A DNA stretch of 16,702 bases. Origin: Spirogloea muscicola. Lineage: Eukaryota; Streptophyta; Zygnematophyceae; Spirogloeales; Spirogloeaceae. The notes beneath the pieces were generated by a model. That model was not told the origin of the DNA, did no database searches, and saw only the letters and a list, made by a program, of their open reading frames with translations. The position numbers and the translations under genes were made by a program. Positions 1 through 8,299 of this stretch are shown in pieces. The DNA lies in the NCBI GenBank assembly GCA_009602725.1, contig WELB01000015.1, positions 1,029,102-1,045,803 of the forward strand. The letters run 5' to 3'. Each line of letters begins with the position of its first letter. Position 1 is the first letter of the stretch.

Positions 1-245
1 CGCCGCGGGCGCGCCGGCAGGGGCCGCCGACGTGCCACGTTGGCGGGCGGCAGGCCTCGTGCGACCGCCCGGCGGCGCGGGCCCCACCTCCGGCAATCTC
101 GGCCCGGCCGTAGCCGGCGTGCCCACCAGCCTCCGGGAAGGAGGGATGCTAAATAAAGCCCCATCACACTGTCAGGCAAAAGGCTAGTCCATACATTGAT
201 TGCTACATGAAAAACGAAGCACTATGGAAAATTTTGTCAATCTCA
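1..245. other. GC-rich leader, no gene seen
   Basis: The first ~140 bases are extremely GC-rich and then give way abruptly to AT-richer sequence with an AATAAA-like string near 154. I see no convincing open frame or motif on either strand. It could be the edge of a gene or GC-rich repeat outside the window. A GGGCTG...CAGCCC hairpin unit at about 252-271 marks the start of the repeat region. Confidence 0.4.
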
Positions 246-282
246 TTTGCCGGGCTGAGGATTCACAGCCCTCGCCCCCTTT

Positions 283-450
283 ATGTGCTTACCTTTGTAC
301 TTGGCCACACATGGCCTCCCCATCTCTTGATACACATGCATACCTTTGCTGACTCGTGCTCGCTGAGCGCGTCAGCTTAGCAGCAGGTGATGCACGGTCG
401 TCAATGTGCTTGCCTTTGTACTTGGCCACACAGGCCCTCCCATCTCTCAA
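283..450 (+). repeat. two tandem 3' tails of the retroelement family (subfamily A)
   Basis: Two copies of the tail motif CTTTGTACTTGGCCA occur at 293-307 and 414-428, 121 nt apart. Each is followed by GGCCACACA(T)GGCC and a CCATCTCTTGATACACA-like end. Between them, 348-376 carries the family's stop-codon stem-loop (arms GCTGACTCG and CGCGTCAGC, 11-nt loop), with the coding remnant LLTRAR followed by TGA. This is therefore one tail joined directly to the extreme 3' end of another copy, with no further coding sequence between. Orientation is plus. It is matched by the minus-strand copy at 3060-3169. Confidence 0.7.
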
Positions 451-539
451 TACGCACCAGTCCTTGTGGGAGAGCCACTTGCCATGCCAAATGGGGGCTA
501 GATTAATAGTATGTATGCAGGTTGAGGGAGGGCCCCCCT

Positions 540-780
540 GCCGCTCCGCGTTCCGCCTTCCACACGGCCCAACTGCTGGTCGGCGCCGGCTGTCGGCGGC
601 TCCGTGGACAACACCCCGAAAGCCTTTCCCAAGAGGGACCGCCCGCCGCCGGGCGGTCCTCTTGTTGGGGGCTCCGTGGCGCGGCGCACCGAGCAGCGCC
701 GCCGGCGGCCGTCCACGGCCCACCACCGACTGCTCGCCTCCGTGGCTCCCCACCGCCACTAGCCGCCACCTCGGTCACCG
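540..780. repeat. GC-rich, palindrome-rich segment
   Basis: This very GC-rich stretch contains a perfect 10-bp inverted repeat (GGACCGCCCG at 636-645, CGGGCGGTCC at 650-659), extendable outward by AAGAG/CTCTT with one bulged G. The phrase GGCTCCGTGG recurs within it. Open frames exist in several registers, as expected for GC-rich DNA without stops, but none has a recognisable protein motif. It is probably a repeat component. Confidence 0.45.
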
Positions 781-807
781 CCCTTTAGCCAGCCCATCAC
801 GCAAGTG

Positions 808-1120
808 CATCGCTTGTTCGTTCTTTCTTCCCCCTGGGCTGGCCAATCACAGCCATCGCCCCGCCCCCTCCATCAGAGTTCTTCCTCTCTTGTTTCTCCC
901 TCGTCAGTCCTGTCGTGGTTCATCCCCTGGCCCCCTTCTCGCACTTTGTTCATTCTTTTTTGGGCTGGCTTGTCCAGCCCCTATCCTCAATGGGCGAGCC
1001 CTTTCTTCTCGTGGGCCAGCCACCGCCCTCTCCTGAAAGCGACTCTCTCTCGTGGGCTGGCTTCTTCTTCCTCCTTCACAGCCCCTCGCCACCTTTGGTC
1101 GAGCAGCGTCTTCTTGTTTC
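808..1120 (+). repeat. array of GGGCTGG...CAGCC hairpin repeats (plus)
   Basis: Successive units at about 836, 962 and 1054 fit the pattern pyrimidine-rich leader, GGGCTGGCC, short spacer, CAGCC(A/C), then a GGGCGAG- or GAAGAG-like 3' part and TTTCTTC. The leader is like ACTTTGTTCATTCTTTTT. Near-identical leader plus hairpin units occur at 10900-10980 and 9780-9820. GGCTG and CAGCC can pair around an 8-10 nt loop. A shorter unit is at 1295. No gene is supported; the open frames here are a by-product of the pyrimidine-rich composition. Confidence 0.65.
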
Positions 1121-1175
1121 TTACGTCTGAGCTGGTTGCCGCCCCTAGTCTTGCCGGACGCGCGGCCGCTTCTCA

Positions 1176-1207
1176 ATGCTGGTCAAAGCTCATGCTGGTC
1201 AAAGCTC
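1176..1207. repeat. perfect 16-bp tandem duplication
   Basis: ATGCTGGTCAAAGCTC occurs twice back to back (1176-1191 and 1192-1207). It is a short local duplication inside otherwise unassigned sequence (about 1120-1475), where no gene is recognisable. Confidence 0.85.
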
Positions 1208-1474
1208 GTAGTTGGCTACTTGACCCGCAGTACATTGAGAGGACACTGCCCCGGCTGCCCGCAACCTGCCCAAGCACGCATGTCCCATCTGACTGGGCTG
1301 GCGAGCCCACCGCCCCTGCCCTTGCTGCCGTCCCGTCGCCTGTCTCAAGTGGCGACTGCTGGCCTGGGCCCCGCACACTCTCAATGAGTGGAACGGACGT
1401 GCGGGCTTGCCAGGCCTAATCGCTTCAACGCGACAACGCGCCTTCCAAAAGAAAGGCGGGTGACTTCTTAGAGG

Positions 1475-1900
1475 TCAGCCTTGCGCATTCATCTCTGGGC
1501 TTCTCAAGCCCTCGCTTTGGAAGAGCTTACAAATCACAGTCACAGCCATGCCTCCCTCTGAATGGAGCTGCTTCTTCTGAGGCCAGCCCAAGAAGTACAG
1601 ATAAGCAAGCACGAAGAGGGCGGGGACTGTGGAGGAATGTGAATGTGAAGGGGCAGCCAGAAAGACTGGACAAAGTGGCCAACCCCAAAAGGAGAGGACG
1701 CTGTAACAAGGAAGATAAGAAGCCCGAGGACGGGGTACGGCCACCAGCCAGGTGCGAAGCACCTAAAGGCAAGGGCAAAGAAAGATGGGCCCGAAGGTAC
1801 AATGTCAACACATTTTCCAGGGGCCCGAAAGGTGGGGCGAAGCTCGCATCAATTACCTTCTCCAAAGGTTCTTTCCCCACTGGAGATTCCTACTGATTCG
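1475..1900 (-). repeat. hairpin-repeat family, minus orientation
   Basis: Read on the minus strand, this segment has the same grammar as the plus-strand arrays. GGGCTGGCC is at about 1589-1581, followed by a GGCATGGCTGTGACTG-like part. A second, diverged unit (GGGGTTGGCC then TGGCTGCCCC) lies near 1690-1650, and CCTTCGGGCCC-like leaders near 1790. The open frames on both strands are explained by this composition. Confidence 0.5.
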
Positions 1901-2148
1901 GCAGGCCCGGCTGGCCACGCGTACGGCTCAATAAGGGACTCCAAATAATGTGCCTACTTGGTGGTAAATGTCCTTCCTTGCTGCTCCGAGCAGCCGGCTC
2001 TATGTTCAAAACTCCGGCGAGAGAGCCAAATTTGCACGCTATCTTCTTCCGGCAGATCTTGAGCCGTACACCCAGGATGGCAGGCCACAAAAAGCCAGCA
2101 AGTAGTCGGCAAAAGAGAGAGAAGGGCGCTGTAAGCTTGGGTTGAGAG

Positions 2149-2178
2149 CTCAATTCAAGCTCCCAAGCTTGAATTGAG
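2149..2178. repeat. 13-bp inverted repeat
   Basis: CTCAATTCAAGCT (2149-2161) and AGCTTGAATTGAG (2166-2178) are perfect reverse complements around a 4-nt spacer. AAGCTTGGGTTGAGAG just upstream is a near-direct repeat of AAGCTTGAATTGAGAG on the right, suggesting an inverted duplication. The surrounding 1900-2550 has no recognisable gene. Confidence 0.8.
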
Positions 2179-2207
2179 AGCCAATACACTCTTTGTGACA
2201 GTGGCAT

Positions 2208-2236
2208 GAATTGGCCTCCCTTGATTTCATGCGCAC
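2208..2236 (+). repeat. partial third copy of the ~84-bp insertion sequence
   Basis: GAATTGGCCTCCCTT followed by GATTTCATGCGCAC matches the central part of the 84-bp element at 3469-3552 and 4185-4266, with small differences. Flanking parts of the element are not recognisable, so this looks like an older or truncated copy. Confidence 0.6.
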
Positions 2237-2549
2237 ATTTCTATGAAGAACATAAAAATACTCTAGAAGTTGGCTAAGGTAAGAAAGCGATAAATACAAC
2301 CGAATGAGGATTCTGATACCTCTGATACTCGTGAGTGAGGATGTAATGCATCTACCAGAAGAATTTGGGGTGCCAGAGCACCTCCTCGCCCACCAGTGGC
2401 CTGGCTTAGTGCGCGCGCCCAGCACGCTAATGTATGGCTAGAGCCTGGACACGCTGCAAACAAAGTGAGAGCCGCATTCCGTAAATAGCAACCAATGCTT
2501 GCGGGACAATAATTTTTTTGATAAAGTAGCCGAAGGAGTCTACGAAGGA

Positions 2550-2552
<3 letters not shown>

Positions 2553-2596
<44 letters not shown>
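2553..2596. repeat. (GA)22 microsatellite
   Basis: Uninterrupted GA dinucleotides form 22 units. They create artificial Arg-Glu and Ser-Leu open frames that should not be taken as genes. Confidence 0.97.
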
Positions 2597-2599
<3 letters not shown>

Positions 2600-2601
<2 letters not shown>

Positions 2602-2820
2602 GAGATTGGAGAAGCAGGCGCTGGGCCGAGGATAAGGCTCTTCCAACGGGACAATGGCTGTGGCAGGCCTTTCTTCTTTCTTCTTTCCAAACTGTGGGCT
2701 GGCCTTTCCCAACCCCTATCCTCTATGGGCGACCACTTCTTTGTTGCTGATGTCTTAGTCCTTAGCACTCCGGCTTCTTTAGACCTTGTCCATTCCTTTG
2801 GGCTGGCCTCTCCCAGCCAC
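2600..2820. repeat. head-to-head and tandem hairpin-repeat units
   Basis: On minus, about 2670-2620 reads CACAGCCATTG followed by GGAAGAGCC, the 3' half of the hairpin-repeat consensus. On plus, units follow at 2696-2713 (GGGCTGGCC...AACCCC, then ATGGGCGA) and 2800-2818 (leader TTAGACCTTGTCCATTCC). The first two units therefore face each other across a short AGGCCTTTC-containing junction. Confidence 0.55.
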
Positions 2821-2854
2821 CAGTCAATCTGGCCGCGCTTGCCTTTTTCTTTCT

Positions 2855-2887
2855 TTATTCAGTAGGTTTACCAAACCTACTGAATAA
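2855..2887. repeat. perfect 15-bp palindrome with 3-nt loop
   Basis: TTATTCAGTAGGTTT (2855-2869), spacer ACC, then its exact reverse complement (2873-2887). It lies where plus-oriented hairpin units end and minus-oriented repeat sequence begins. It could be a foldback junction, or a stem-loop in a transcript of either strand. Confidence 0.9.
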
Positions 2888-3059
2888 GGTCGAAAGGGCC
2901 GGAAAGAGTACAACCATGCACTTGCGCAGTTGGCTACCACGCATGGATAAAGGCGCGCCGTGCAAACATCATGAGGGAGGCCAAAGCAAGCCAGTGCACT
3001 GGGTGTAGGAAGAACTTTATCTAGAAGAGGGGCTCAGTAACCTATAGTCAAGAGAATGA

Positions 3060-3746
3060 GTGTGTATTATGAGATGGAGGGCCATGTGTGGCCAAGTACA
3101 AAGGTAAGCACATTGACAAATGTACGTCACCTGCTGCTAAGCTGACCCGCTCAGGAACCACGAGTCAGCACATAGAGGTCGCTAACTGATGCCCAAATAC
3201 CGGACGGCGTTCGACAAGCTCTTGAGCTACCAGCTAAGGCTCGACCAGCTTTGTGATGCAACGCATGAGCCTGAGCTGCAGACAAGCTGACACTCGACAT
3301 CGCAAGAATGACAAGTAGGCTGCCGGCATGCCCATCTGAGCTGGAAGCATATCCTCTCGTCGGGCATACCCCAAACTTGCAATATTCTCCAGCAAGGTGT
3401 GGAAGCGAGGACCCATGCAGCCGAATGTGTCGATTGCCGCCGGTAGGAGGTGATCGCTGCGGGGGTAGCCAGCTCATTACCCAGTAACCAGGACATTTGT
3501 AAGGCTAGAATTGGCCTCCCTTTCAATTTCATGCGCACCGCGCGCCTTCTCTCTGCGGGGGTAGTCAGAGTAGTGTCGGAGCTTTCTCTGCTCAGCACCT
3601 CCCACTGCGTGGCCAGCAATATGTGTCGAAGCGGAACTCTTGTATGCCTCCGTCACCACCACATCAACAAAGGCTCGTGGGCCTCCGCCCACAATGTGCA
3701 GGGTGCGACAAGAGGAGGAGGGATGGGCCCGCGCAGACCCTCTCAC
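3060..3746 (-). mobile_element. retrotransposon-like ORF remnant (C-terminal part) with 3' tail
   Basis: On minus the frame from 3746 reads GGGPRAFVDVVVTEAY, then THIAGHAVGGAEQRKL, up to a TAA at 3479-3477 inside an inserted 84-bp sequence. The same frame resumes after the insertion with LLPAAIDTFGC, ARRxxMLPAxMGxPAAYL and VSACLQ. One frameshift near 3290 leads to AQAHALHHKAGRALAG and finally SVSDLYVLTRGS, stop at 3151. A stem-loop spans the stop (3141-3169) and the tail motif is at 3103-3089. The plus-strand copy at 8300-8848 shares this order of motifs. I associate the pattern (a G.PRA.VDV strand, an AE.RK....Y helix, F.PLAI.T.G, then LR..LS..LQ) with the region after reverse transcriptase in some non-LTR retrotransposons; that is family recall, not a search. 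Non-functional as it stands. Confidence 0.65.
3457..3564 (+). mobile_element. 84-bp insertion with 12-bp target-site duplication
   Basis: CTGCGGGGGTAG occurs at 3457-3468 and again at 3553-3564, flanking 84 nt (3469-3552). Relative to the other family copies, one duplication copy plus the 84 nt (96 nt, 32 codons) is extra: without it the motif order equals that of the uninterrupted copy at 10479. The inserted sequence recurs at 4182-4266 with 4 mismatches in 85 nt, and in part at 2208-2236. It has no coding capacity and no obvious terminal inverted repeats, and it brings an in-frame TAA into the minus-strand frame. Confidence 0.75.
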
Positions 3747-3859
3747 TACGGCTGTTGCTGCTGTTGACTCGGAGTTACTGGGTGGCCATCTCAGTAGCCA
3801 CTTACTTTGCTATGTGATCTGCGATCTTGTGTCGTGGCACTGTCCTCGAACATGTCCGA

Positions 3860-4173
3860 ACTTCCTTGGGCTGGCCTTTTACAGCCACCTCTTCCCGCCT
3901 ACTCTTCTGAAGGCTTCTCTGTCACATATCCCATCCCAAAAGTTGCCCTCCCTCTCACCCCTGGCCAGGCTGTCACGGTGTACACGGCCAACTTGAGGTT
4001 GAGCTGGTTGATCTGGGGAACATACTGTTTCAGACGTGGTGCAATTACCTCAACACGCCCTGCATACTACATTGTTGCCTGCGATGCTCCACAATGCTGT
4101 GGGGTTCAACCTTACAAAGAAGGCTCCTCAGTATAGCTTGTCAGATATGCATGTGCTCACTCGGGGATATTAG
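3860..4173 (+). mobile_element. degenerate retroelement 3' fragment (plus)
   Basis: A hairpin unit (GGGCTGGCC...ACAGCCACC, 3868-3886) precedes sequence whose frames read VYTANLRLSWLIW (compare QVYRMRLAISLQ in the copy at 10479). It ends in YSLSDMHVLTRGY then TAG at 4171-4173, matching the family C-terminus SISDLYVLTRGY. Frames are broken in between. The stop-codon stem-loop is not conserved here. A copy of the 84-bp sequence starts 8 nt after the stop. Confidence 0.6.
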
Positions 4174-4181
4174 TGTGCCCC

Positions 4182-4266
4182 TAGCCAGCTCATTACCCAG
4201 TTAACAGGACATTTGTAAGGCTAGAATTGGCCTCCCTTTCCTTTTCATGCGCACCGCGCGCCTTCT
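4182..4266 (+). repeat. second copy of the ~84-bp insertion sequence
   Basis: Identical to 3466-3550 at 81 of 85 positions and in the same orientation. No target duplication is visible around this copy. With the left copy it brackets the fragment at 3860-4173, so at first sight the pair resembles terminal direct repeats; the 12-bp duplication around the left copy argues instead for independent insertions. Confidence 0.8.
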
Positions 4267-4269
4267 GTA

Positions 4270-6230
4270 CAAAGAAATGAGACTCCTCCAGACCATCAGA
4301 GAGCGATAGATGTAGATGTGGCCAGCCCAGGCAGAGAAAGAAGAATGAACCTTGAAGGACAAGCAAAATTCGCAGATGTGGAAGTCACAGACAAGCAGCG
4401 TTCACAACATTGAAGAGCGTCCTGATAGAGTGCAACTAAGCCTGAAAGAGACAGGTCAAGTTGCTGGTATACTACACAGAACAATCTTCGGGGTCAAGGA
4501 TGTGCTTGTGTTATATAGTCGCAGAGGGGACCTGTGATGATGACTGCTGGATCACTGAGCAGGCCTCGTCATCTCTTACTAGTTTATCATTACTTAAATT
4601 GATCGTGCAGCCAGCAATGGTAATATCTGTGTCCACCGACTTAAGAACTCTTACGTGTCCAGGGGCTGGGGCGAATCCGCAAAACTATCTCCATCTGCCC
4701 TGGACTGTAGGTAAACGATGTCATGTGAAATCTCAAGGACGAGATCCCATATACATTTCATGAGGTCGTGAGGCGACATTAGCCACCCACTTATCATAAA
4801 TGCTTGGTATCACACACCTTGTTTCCGCCATCGAAAAGGCAGGAGCCATATTTATATTGAAGATGACAAGGTTTTTACAGGTGCGCTCAGATGCTACAGG
4901 GCCATTGTCATAATAGAGAGGATTTGATGCAAAAAAACTTTCCAATTTCTCAAGGTCTGCTAAAATCCCCTCACCCCAAGTCACAAGTAGTCAAGGGGGA
5001 ATGTCAACCAGATCTTAGATGATAAGGCATGTTGTCTCACATCTGACAATGCTTACACTTACCCGGTAGTGATTTGAAAGATGTAAAACCGCACACTGGA
5101 TTTGACAAATACGACGTGCATCTAAACCCTGACCAAGGATAAGCATCTGTAAGTCGCGTCTACAGCAGAATCGGAAGCTGTCATAATGTCGGGCAGCTCT
5201 TGGATTGCAAGAATGGTATTAGCAATGTAACAAGATGGTATGAATAGTACTACTAGTAGTAGTAGTAAATAGTACTAATCCAGCACAGTGCACGTGCTTG
5301 CAACAGGGCTTGTTTTCAAGCTGTGGAGTCATACTGCTCCTTTCATTTTCAAAACATCTTGACCATGTTATCTTGTTATCTCTGGTCTCTCACTACTGAA
5401 GCTGTTAGACGTTCCAATTTGCTATGATGCAAGGTACACAGTATCTCCTGATGGCTAAATTTCCCCATCCAGGGTGCTGGTCCAGGCGGTATCAGCAATC
5501 AGCAACCTGCTGGTACTGCCTACATATAACGGTAACCTGTTCAATTTATTGATGAATGGTTCCAGGATATACATGCAACGAAGTAGCATGGCGAAACAGT
5601 AGTGACTGTGGTACAGATGCAACCCAACTGCTACAACGAATTGTATCAACTCGGCTTAATTTACGGAGACAAGAACGTGCGGAGAAGCTCTCAAGAGAGG
5701 GTGAAATAAGTGTAGATAGCTTGTGCTTTGAATCTCAGCTTTGACAATTACATTACTTTCTCTCTGAGAAGTAAAGAAGAACCGAGCTTTCCAAAGTAAT
5801 CAGATAGGATTGAACTTTACGCCCGAATCAAACGTTCAAGGATCAGCGATCTCAGAGACAGCTCCCCCCTGCTGGGAGACTAAGGACGACTTCAGAAAGC
5901 GGGATAAGGTATCCTGAGCTTGGCATGGGTTGTACGACGGCCATCAATATACCCCGCAATGAAACTCCCAGCAAGGCTGCCAAGTGTTGCAAGCAAAACG
6001 ATGGACGCCATAGTTGCTGCCAAAGAGATTCTGGGTTGTCCCCTGTAACCCACCATACTAGCGCATCCCGTCAGATTGATTCACCAAGTCTAGGCAGGTG
6101 TCAGACCAGTCCAAAAAATACCGAGCCAACACAGACGTCTGGAGGAAACAATGGACGAGAAGTGGAAGACGCTTGTGCAACTAACAATCGGAGCTTTGAA
6201 ATGTCTTCGTGCATATACTAGACCATCTGC
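4270..6230. other. AT-richer region, no recognised gene
   Basis: About 2 kb with lower GC than its surroundings and without the repeat family. Open frames here (plus 4352-4537, 4461-4763, 5556-5744, 5925-6221; minus 4733-4984, 5455-5649) carry no motif I recognise. The minus frame 4733-4984 has the most protein-like composition (LADLEKLESFF, NPLYYDNGPVASE) but no family I can name. At 5245-5277 two TAGTACTA palindromes flank a short TAG microsatellite. The 6200-6400 end probably includes the caleosin 3' UTR. Confidence 0.5.
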
Positions 6231-6293
6231 AGTGTTTACAAAGATCAACTACGCCATGGGACAACACAGGATGAACTTTTGCTAGAGGCTGGC

Positions 6294-6298
6294 TTACA
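6294..6298 (-). terminator. candidate TGTAA polyadenylation signal for caleosin
   Basis: TGTAA on the minus strand lies about 100 nt beyond the caleosin stop codon (6400-6402), the usual signal and spacing in chlorophytes. A second TGTAA is at 6236-6240. Which is used cannot be told from sequence. Confidence 0.45.
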
Positions 6299-6399
6299 CT
6301 CCAGAAGCAGCAACTATACAAATGGTGCAGTGCATCACACAACAGCTGACTAACACTCTTCGTATGGGACTGAAACAACTGACCCATCTGAATACTGGC

Positions 6400-7274
6400 T
6401 TACTGGAGCTTCTTGAGCTTCTGGTTAGCCTTCTTCTTCTCGTTCAGATTCATAGCGTACTCAAAGAAACTTCCATCGTAAATTCCACGAACTGCCTCCT
6501 TGGTCAGAAAGCCATTCTCGTCCTTTGCCAACCACCATGTGAAGAACCACTCGAACTTGGCCGCAAACCTGTATAATGTCAGTACTGACATGAGTGCACA
6601 GATGCAATGAAAGACTCACAAGCAGAGTACCATAAACACACAATAGCAGCACCAGCGAGAATACCCTACTCCTGTCCTTCTCCAGGCATGCACTAGTTTC
6701 AGTAGCAGCTCCGCACCAGCCAAAAGGATCGGCAACGTTGCGGTGGGCGTTTGTCAGCTGCAGCACGTCCTTGAAGTAGAAGCCACCCTTCTTTTGCTTG
6801 TCGAATTTGGTGAACAGCTCCTCAAAACGGGCCGGCACAAATCTGCGGCAAAGGCACTCCTTAATAAGCCGCCAATTGCAACTGACAAGCAATGCATGCA
6901 GTGAGCTGGCTTGCCATCCCCATGCATTGCATAGTGCTTGTGCTTTGCCGAGACAACGTCCCCATGGGTGCCTCAGAACTTAGTGCTTGCCTGCCCTCTG
7001 TGTCATACACGCCTGTGTCACTGCCATGCTTGGCGCCGTGTATGTTGCGAATGTAAATCTCAAAGAAGGGCGAGGGCAGCCACCCCTGCAAATTGCACAT
7101 CAGTTATCCATAACAATGAGCTGCCGAAGTTGTTGTCAGTACTCTTGCGGGAAGAATCGTCAAGAAATAGTAGCACCGCTTATCTTACGTCAAGGGTGTA
7201 GTAGCTGAAGCCCTGATGGATGATAATGGCAGCAATGATGGAGACGAAGACATTGAACCCCAGCTTGCGAAAGC
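6400..7274 (-). CDS. CLO: caleosin (lipid-droplet protein/peroxygenase family), 5' end missing
   Basis: Four coding exons on minus: 7274-7189, 7085-6991, 6842-6717 and 6568-6400 (TAA at 6402-6400). All phases agree and give about 158 residues. In order: [18 protein letters not shown], the hydrophobic hairpin that anchors caleosins in the lipid-droplet monolayer; WLPSPFF, a reduced proline-knot; [19 protein letters not shown], a family signature whose histidine is implicated in haem binding; [11 protein letters not shown]; and [23 protein letters not shown], the conserved C-terminal block. Family members are usually 200-245 residues and start with an EF-hand segment. That exon should end just before 7274, but I find no DxNxDG-type sequence upstream, only unassigned DNA and the repeat array from about 7420. 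Either intron 1 is very long or the gene has lost its 5' part. The second intron visible here uses a GC donor (6990-6989). The family call is near certain; intactness is doubtful. Confidence 0.93.
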
Positions 7275-7560
7275 CTGCACCACCAAGGAGCACTATTTCA
7301 AAAACCTGAACACTCCAAAGCAATCAAGAGAAGCAGGGCTGGCACAGCACACAGGCTGAGGACCCAGGCAGGGCCAGCCATGCGGTCAACAGATCCTGTC
7401 AGCGCAGCAACGACTAATGCAGAAGACAGGCAAGATTTTGATGCCCAGTGAAGCCACTAAAGAAACTGACGCCTTCATCAGGCTTCAGCTGCCTCATTCT
7501 ACTTCGACGCATGCCCTTCCCATGCCTAGTGAATTGAGATACAGCCTCAGTCCAAACAGC
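7275..7560. other. sequence upstream of caleosin exons, no gene seen
   Basis: On minus this runs into the acceptor TTGGTGGTGCAG before 7274, so it should be intron. No EF-hand-coding sequence is found in any frame. The minus frame near 7417-7560 (RQLKPDEGVSFFSGF) has no recognisable motif. Confidence 0.5.
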
Positions 7561-8130
7561 ACTTACTTGCCTTTGTACTTGGCCATTTGGCCTTCGTTTG
7601 TTTTGCCACTCAGAAGAGCTCCTGGAAGAGCTCGATTCCCGGGCAAGGCGACGACAGCAAGAGCGGGGCGGGGGAAGAGCGGCGCGCACGCGCGACGGCG
7701 CGGCCGCGGGCGGCGGCGCCTGACAAAACCGCGACGCGACGCCGCAAGCTCTGGCCCTCGCGCCGCCACCGGCGCGCCGCAGCCGACGGCGGCGCGGGTG
7801 GGGCCCGCCGCCCCCGTTTCCCCGCCCTCCCACTACCGTCGTCTGCGGTCCTTGTGCTTTTTGCGCCTTTCAGCCCTCTTTCGCTTAAACCCCTTAAACC
7901 CCTTATACATTCGTTTCCTGGGGCTGGCCGATCACAGCCATCGCCCTCTCCTGGAAGAGTCTCTCTTTCTCCGCTCTAGTCTCTTGCGTAGCTATGTAGT
8001 ATTGGCGCCTTTCGGCGCTTCGGACCTTGCTTATTCCTTCTAGTCTGGCGATTCGCAGCCCCTGCCTTGTACTAGAAGACCTGTTGTATTTCTGTGCTGG
8101 CTTTTTGCAGCCCCCGCCCCAACTGGGAGA
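7561..8130 (+). repeat. retroelement tail (subfamily B), GC-rich block and hairpin units
   Basis: The tail motif CTTTGTACTTGGCCA is at 7571-7585, followed by TTTGGCCTTCGTTTGTTT as in the copies at 8895 and 11320. Next comes a ~170-bp block of extreme GC content (about 7660-7830), then TTAAACCCC repeats (7884-7905), a hairpin unit at 7921-7938 with CATCGCCCTCTCCTGGAAGAG, and diverged units near 8045 and 8095. Long open frames on both strands are composition effects. Confidence 0.6.
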
Positions 8131-8299
8131 GCCACTTTCCCACCTCCGGTCCCCCCGCCCGTAGCCGCATCGCCGGGGCTGGCCTCGCTGGCGCTGCAGG
8201 GAGGAGCCGAAGCGCCGGCGGGGGCCCCCGGGCGGCCACCCGACGCAGCACTCCCAGCCGACTCTCATCCCTGTAGCCACTTGCGCACCTGTGTGTACC

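Noticed and set aside
289-1419. Several overlapping long open frames on both strands
   Set aside because: They lie in pyrimidine-rich or GC-rich repeat sequence poor in stops, share no motif with known proteins, and repeat the same peptides (LGWLVQPLSSMG-like) wherever the hairpin repeat occurs.
2427-2865. Open frames with Arg-Glu or Ser-Leu runs
   Set aside because: These are produced by the (GA)22 microsatellite and the adjoining hairpin repeats.
3457-3564. 84-bp sequence as an introner (mobile intron)
   Set aside because: On minus the right edge does end in CCCCGCAG, a good acceptor, but no GT lies at the matching left edge and splicing from internal GTs does not restore the frame.
3466-4266. 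LTR-type retrotransposon with 85-bp terminal repeats
   Set aside because: The left repeat has its own 12-bp target duplication, there is no TG...CA end or primer-binding site, and the interior is a fragment of another family.
7414-8280. Long Arg/Ala/Gly-rich frames on both strands
   Set aside because: This is a GC-island effect; frames overlap in all registers, without conserved motifs or plausible splicing to caleosin.
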